The position numbers and the translations under genes were made by a program. A stretch of DNA of 64,000 nt from assembly GCA_905331475.1 (NCBI GenBank), contig CAJNYU010002640.1, positions 124,001-188,000 on the forward strand, read 5' to 3'. Positions 59,591 through 64,000 of this stretch are shown piece by piece. Position 1 is the stretch's first letter; every line of letters begins with the position of its first letter. The notes under the pieces are model-generated. The model was not told the DNA's origin, did no database searches, and saw only the letters and a list, made by a program, of their open reading frames with translations. Source of the DNA: Rotaria socialis. Its lineage: Eukaryota > Rotifera > Eurotatoria > Philodinida > Philodinidae.

Positions 59591-60255
59591 TTTTCTATCT
59601 TTCAGATATAAAATTTAAGCCCTCACATTTTAACACGTAAGAAATGACTTGAAGTGTATTGAGCGTCATCACTGTTGAAGACCCCAGGTCGACTAATCCG
59701 AAAACGAATTCTATCGGATCCTATAACATCCTACTAACCGCTGAAATTCAATTGGATTCTGGGTTTCAGAATTATTGACGGACCCGACAGGAGAATCTTA
59801 AAAAAATTATCAAAATTCTATTTAGTGCAAAAATGATTTTTAGAGGTTGACTGTAGCAGATTTTTTTGACGTATCGGATAGTAGCGTAACCAGAAATTCT
59901 CTAGTGGTAGGGCGCCGCCCTATCACCTTTAAAAAGCCCATCCACCACTATAACTCAGATTTTTTTCGGCGACCAAAACCAGATCCTCAATTTCTACTTT
60001 CTCAAAAAAGGATTACTCAATGTATCTATACTGCTATATTAAGTGAATTTATGAGAACAATAAAGAGAAAAGATGAAAAACAAATACATAAATAAATAGC
60101 AGTTATTTCAACAATACTCGACTGTTTTGTGCTGAATGGCGAAAGCACCAATTATTTTTTCATTATTAACAACAAAATCTCTTTCATAGCCAATAAAGAC
60201 AAATCATTTAGTGTATCGTCCGACATACGAGTACGTACACTAGTTTTGATTAATT

Positions 60256-60958
60256 TCATCTACTGAATGTTCGCTCTGTTGTGGTTAAACACACGGGCAT
60301 AGTCAAAGCACCGATAGCAAGATATATAATCGTGGGGAATGCTTGTTCTAATGGTAAAAATTCAAAAAATAAATCAACTACATCTTCCGATTTTGATTGT
60401 TTGAGCATAGGCTTTAATACTTGAATTTCATTAGACAATGATACAATATCACATTGTAACATAATGCATTTATCTGTTAATTCTTCCGCCTTTAAAAATG
60501 TTGAGCTATCGGATGATAGAGATGAGATACCACAAAGAATTTTCATATTACTTTTTGAAAAGCGATCGTTCATTTTTAGGGGTATAACAGTTCTCAGATC
60601 TAAGAGCTGTTAGGATCTACACTGGGATGGTGTCTATATTGAAATATGCGTCTCTTATGAGATCTATTCGAATAGCTCTATTGATTGGAACTAAAACTGA
60701 ACTGTCATACCTCTACTCATTTCAACAAGGATAGAATCAATTATCGGATAGAAAACAAAATCCGTATATTTCCTCACATTGTCCTATTTTACTGGTAACT
60801 AAACAATTTAAAAATCTTGTTGAAATTGTTCTTTGTTTAACTTTAACACTAAGATCAATATTATTTTCAACATAAAATTCAGTTATTTGCCCAAGTAGCC
60901 TAGAAAATTCTTCTTCACTTCGAAGTTCATTCATTTGATTAATAACAGTACTAGTCAA
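60256..60958 (-). pseudogene. hAT transposase C-terminal fragment, broken
   Basis: Two minus-strand frames (60958-60737 and 60573-60256) carry hAT transposase features. The second ends LAIGALTMPVCLTTTERTFSR, reduced here, the dimerisation-domain motif common to ZMYM1-type hAT proteins. Between them the segment FYPIIDSILVEM is readable in a third frame, so there is a frameshift. The TAGGGGTAT MITE (60577-60715) interrupts the coding region directly after it. The N-terminal half of the transposase is missing. It is not functional. Confidence 0.8.
60577..60715. mobile_element. hAT-like MITE inserted in the transposase relic
   Basis: 139 bases from TAGGGGTATAAC to GTCATACCTCTA. It is the same family as 1436-1517. 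The flanks TTCATTTT and CTCATTTC match at six of eight positions, a worn target duplication. It splits the hAT coding region. Confidence 0.65.
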
Positions 60959-61388
60959 GGTATGCGCTTTGCCAAAATCAACGAATTTAGCTAGAATAAT
61001 TGTAAAAAAAACGAATACCGCTCTCGAACAGGCATTTCTAACATTGTAATTAACAGTAAATAAAAAACAGAAATCTTAAAAATTTTCATATTTTTTCGGG
61101 GTGGTAGGGCAAAGATTAGCAATGGTAGGGCAGTGCCCTACCATGCTCACCCCTGGTTGCGCCACTAGTATCGGATCCAAGAGTAGGATACAATCGGATA
61201 TGTATCGGATTCCGATCCTATGGATCCGAATCTCGGTGCGAAATCCGGAATCTGTCGATTCTAGTGGGTTCTCATACAAGATCCGAGGTAACCCGTTTTC
61301 AGATCCGATTGGATCCAGTTGTAGGAATGAACGACCTGGGATATTGAAGTAAGAAATCATAAAATAGATAGAAATAATTTTTTTTTAG

Positions 61389-61645
61389 AACAAGGCAGAA
61401 AAAGATCAACAGATGCACCTGAATTCATTAAAAGAGGAAAACAAAGAATTAAAAGTCAGGTTAAAAGAATCCAATGTGCAAGTGGAAAAGCTTAATGCCT
61501 TAGTCTCGAAGTAGATGAAGGACATGAAAAAATACGTGACGAAAATGAATAAAGAAATGGAAGAGCTCAACGAACAATTGAAGAAGGCTCGTGACAATGG
61601 GATTATTCAAGATGGTTCATCCACCCAGATCGATCAACTTGTGTC
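61389..61645 (+). pseudogene. Coiled-coil exon with an in-frame stop
   Basis: After a T-run and AG, a frame from 61389 reads a Lys/Glu/Leu heptad pattern (SLKEENKELKVRLKESN, VEKLNALVSK), meets TAG at 61512-61514, then continues in the same frame with MKDMKKYVTKMNKEMEELN and EQLKKARDNG. The pattern is that of a long coiled-coil protein, and the single stop suggests a dead exon, a sequencing error or a selenocysteine-like oddity (least likely). The reading is cut on the right by element-like sequence. The parent gene is not recognised. Confidence 0.5.
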
Positions 61646-61900
61646 GTACACGGCCGTTTGGTATGCACCCGTAATACGGTCGTTTTGTATCGTGCCATAA
61701 ACGATCGGATACGGTCGGATACGGAAATATCCGACCACATTACGGTCGTTAGTAACCGTTTACGACATGATCAGTTACGGCCGTAATACGGTGCATACCA
61801 AAACGTCAAGTTACGGCCATTTACGATGAGAAACGGCAGTATATGTTAACGTTTACGGTAGTATACGACCGTTTCTGGTAGCCGTAATGCTCGACCTGGG
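61624..61900. mobile_element. Possible CCCAGGTC-type element with TACGGCCGT-rich interior
   Basis: The right end GCTCGACCTGGG (to 61900) is the family end. The left end may be CCCAGATCGA at 61624, one mismatch, but this overlaps the coiled-coil frame and is uncertain. The interior is packed with TTACGGCCGT, CGTAATACGG and GGTATGCACC/GGTGCATACC words in both orientations, a third interior type under the same ends. Confidence 0.5.
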
Positions 61901-62445
61901 CAATTCAGCATCACCGCCACCTTGCAAAATGCAAAAAATTGAAGTAACCACGGCAACAAACCAAAATATGTAGACATTTTTTTGCATGCCAATGTAATAC
62001 TATAACATCAATCTAATCGCTGTTTTTGTTATCGTGAATAGAGTATATAGAAATTTCTTGGTTCTATTTTTTTGTTAATATTATTGAAAGAATTGCGATT
62101 TTTTTCGTTTAACTTTGTTGTACATTTTCTGAGAAAATAAAAATGTAACAAGAAAAGGAAGAAACTAATAAATATAAAAGAAATGAAGTGAACTTTCGAT
62201 CTTGTGTTAAGGATCACCATCAGACTTGATATAACTTCATGAACATAAAAAAATGGAATAAACCTTAGGCAGCATCTATCACCTAGAATGTTATCTCATA
62301 ATTTAAGCTCACGTTGTCTACTGGCATAATAATGTAGTATGTATGATTAATTTAATCTCTTTTATATTTATTCATTTTGAACAAACAACAAATAAATGAT
62401 AAAATTTATCTTTAGCAGCATTTGAACATTTTGTTTGTATAGATA

Positions 62446-62588
62446 CTGTGCCGATATTGGTGGCACGCGTCGACGATTCTCCTTCCTAATGTTATAGTTG
62501 TTGATGAAGACTACCTTCGAGAAGATTCTGCAGGATTTGACGGAGGAGAAAGGAGAATCATCGAAGCGTGCCATCAATATCGGCACAG
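62446..62588. mobile_element. 143-base hairpin element (CTGTGCCGATATTG ends)
   Basis: Arms CTGTGCCGATATTGGTGGCA (from 62446) and its inverse TGCCATCAATATCGGCACAG (to 62588) extend inward to CGATTCTCCTT/AAGGAGAATC with few mismatches. No clear target duplication. Probably a MITE. Confidence 0.65.
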
Positions 62589-63640
62589 ATATCAATGCTA
62601 ATTTTTTGTGGGTGAATTCACACTATGCATAAGATTTAAAAGAATTCGATGTCAAACTAAAAAATGTTTTCAACCCATACATTTTTCTCTTTTAGATGCG
62701 GATAAACCAATGATTAAATGAATTGAAGAATTATCTGATGTATATTCTTTCGTTTCCTATACGTTGGGTACATCGGCGGGCCACCACGAGGCAATTGGTG
62801 GCAATTGCCACACCTGAGAAAAATATTGCCATACGTGAAAACAATATTAATAGTGTATATAAGCATCGGTGAACCACCACACAGCAATTGCTACACCTGA
62901 AAATATTATTAATCGCATATGCGTATCTATCTGTATAGATACATACGTCACTTTTAAAATATATCTTTGTTGAAAAAAAGCTAGGCATTACTATATATTG
63001 CCACACCTCCATACCAGACGCTGGCTCGCCAATGGTTGGGTACTCAATGGCATGATTAAAATAAACTAAATTCTTTTTTTTCTTATCTTTTTACTAATAT
63101 TATGATTAGCATGAAGCACATTTCACGTTAACAATAAAAGGAAGCCATCTTTTTTTCGAATAAAAGTGATAAAGGGTGTGGGTGGTATTATTACTTTGTT
63201 GAACATCCAAAACCATACTCCACATCCACCTCCACATCCAAAACGAGCTGCATCCTAAGATAAGCAAGATTTTTCAATCATAAAAAAGCCCCCTTTTTGT
63301 CTTACTCCTTCGTGGACAGTTAAATTTTATTTGTTAAATGATCAAAAACATGTTGTTTCTAATTTTTTAACTATTAAATGGCATGATGTTTTGCTATTTT
63401 CACAACGCATTTCATATTAACCTTGATCACCCTATTCAATATCATCTAATAATAATTTATAATAACACAACCAATTTATTTTGCATGTATACGTGATTGT
63501 GGAGTAAAAAATATTTGTCAATCAATATGATAGCATACAACATCTATATCAGCTTTGGATAAATGGTTCAACTAATTCAACTAATTTATCTAAAAGAAAA
63601 ATTATCTTTTGTTTTATTTCTCTTTTAATTAAAATCATAG
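62589..63640. other. Repetitive intergenic DNA, no gene seen
   Basis: Around 62770-62900 short words repeat (CCACCAC, GCAATTG, CACACCTGA followed by AAATATT), suggesting an old repeat. GTTGGGTAC recurs near 62764 and 63034. No coding signal supported. Confidence 0.45.
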
Positions 63641-63749
63641 ATGTCATAATACCTTCACACTGGGTATCGAGAGTTTTACGTCACAATACCCTATGCAGCA
63701 ATAATTTATGGAGTATCCATTCTTAGTGCATCTACAATCTGATGTAATG

Positions 63750-63990
63750 ACATTAAGCGTATCCACTTTTGGTGTATCCACTTTTGGGTATCCACATTTA
63801 TATATATATAAATGTGGATACCCAAAAGTGGATACACCAAAACAACTCAAATTGCTCAGCTTTTCAAAACATATATATATATACATAAATGTCGATACCC
63901 AAATGTGGATACCCAAAAAGTGGATACACCAAATGTGAATACCCAAATTCGGATACCCAAAAGTGGATGCACCTAATGTGGATAGTGTAG
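63750..63990. repeat. GTGGATACCC minisatellite with a long hairpin
   Basis: Units close to GTGGATAC(A/C)CCAAAA occur at least eight times in both orientations. In 63767-63842, the unit pair TTTTGGTGTATCCAC / TTTTGGGTATCCACATTT is mirrored across a (TA)n centre, a near-perfect hairpin. A second (TA)n lies near 63871-63882. Short frames in it are artefacts. It continues to the window edge. Confidence 0.8.
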
Positions 63991-64000
63991 CGTGTTTGTG

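Larger units (their letters stand above)
59879..61167 (-). mobile_element. hAT transposon relic with perfect 8-base target duplication
   Basis: Ends are TAGTAGCGTAACCAG (from 59879) and, inverted, TAGTGGCGCAACCAG (to 61167). GTATCGGA is duplicated exactly at 59871-59878 and 61168-61175. Subterminal GGTAGGGC palindromes lie at both sides. It carries a broken transposase on the minus strand, and a TAGGGGTAT MITE has inserted inside it. The ends match the non-autonomous element at 38423-39319, which it or a relative may have mobilised. Confidence 0.85.
59693..61340. mobile_element. CCCAGGTCG element split by a nested hAT element
   Basis: Left end CCCAGGTCGA at 59693-59702 and right end CGACCTGGG at 61332-61340. 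Removing the hAT insertion (59879-61167 plus one GTATCGGA copy) leaves about 350 bases of TCGGAT/GGATCC-rich sequence like that of the 1114-1352 element. This continuity and the exact target duplication show that the two outer parts were one element. Confidence 0.65.

Noticed and set aside
62731..63012. 93-codon minus-strand frame
   Set aside because: Falls in a repeated GCAATTG/CACACCTGA region and resembles no family.
63644..63946. Cys/Tyr/Gly-rich frames
   Set aside because: Translation of the GTGGATACCC minisatellite.

Overview
This window is nuclear DNA of a small-intron, AT-rich metazoan. The genes are broken by many introns, mostly 45-120 bases with standard GT-AG ends. There are no operons, no ribosome binding sites and no CRISPR arrays. 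Animal-specific genes (a MAP3K4-like kinase, CD-M6PR, a prohormone-4-type neuropeptide precursor, CDK2AP, katanin-like 2) sit beside genes with a bacterial or fungal look (a DUF2252-FAD monooxygenase fusion, a lone RapZ C-terminal domain) and many short DNA transposons. A bdelloid rotifer is the best guess, but this is inference: no marker here proves it. Exon boundaries were read by hand from splice consensus, reading phase and remembered family alignments. The summed exons are a multiple of three in every multi-exon model.

Layout. Bases 1-3180 hold repeats and no convincing gene. A 5'-incomplete MAP3K4-like kinase with degraded catalytic motifs lies at 3187-5016, then a hAT-type element at 5630-6122. 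KATNAL2 (15 exons, minus, 7559-15884) carries an integrase-derived plus-strand gene of the KRBA2 type (10033-11809) inside one intron. It shares a 262-base head-to-head promoter region with CCT2 (16147-18616). From 18.6 to 23.6 kb there is intergenic DNA with fold-back elements, a 10-base gap and a 109-base C run. A prohormone-4-like precursor (23642-24600), the DUF2252-FAD monooxygenase fusion (25041-27223), kynureninase (minus, 27914-29954) and a full ABCB1-type transporter (minus, 20 exons, 31213-36418) follow. From 36.7 to 43.4 kb there are nested transposons, a DDE-like ORF and the RapZ-C gene. TIGAR is at 44116-45444 and a small two-pass membrane protein at 47985-48317. The right side holds an unknown 148-residue protein, M6PR, MRI1, TRMT61A and a CDK2AP-type gene, then nested transposons to the end.

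The genes do not form one pathway. Most are housekeeping: chaperonin, methionine salvage, tRNA m1A58 methylation, lysosomal sorting, microtubule severing and tryptophan catabolism. The most unusual items are the DUF2252-monooxygenase fusion, the nested integrase-derived gene that has lost a catalytic residue, the stand-alone RapZ C-terminal domain, a set of fold-back elements that share CCCAGGTC ends but have different interiors, and a possible new transposon marked by a repeated GTGRCGGAATCAC motif around a DDE-like ORF.
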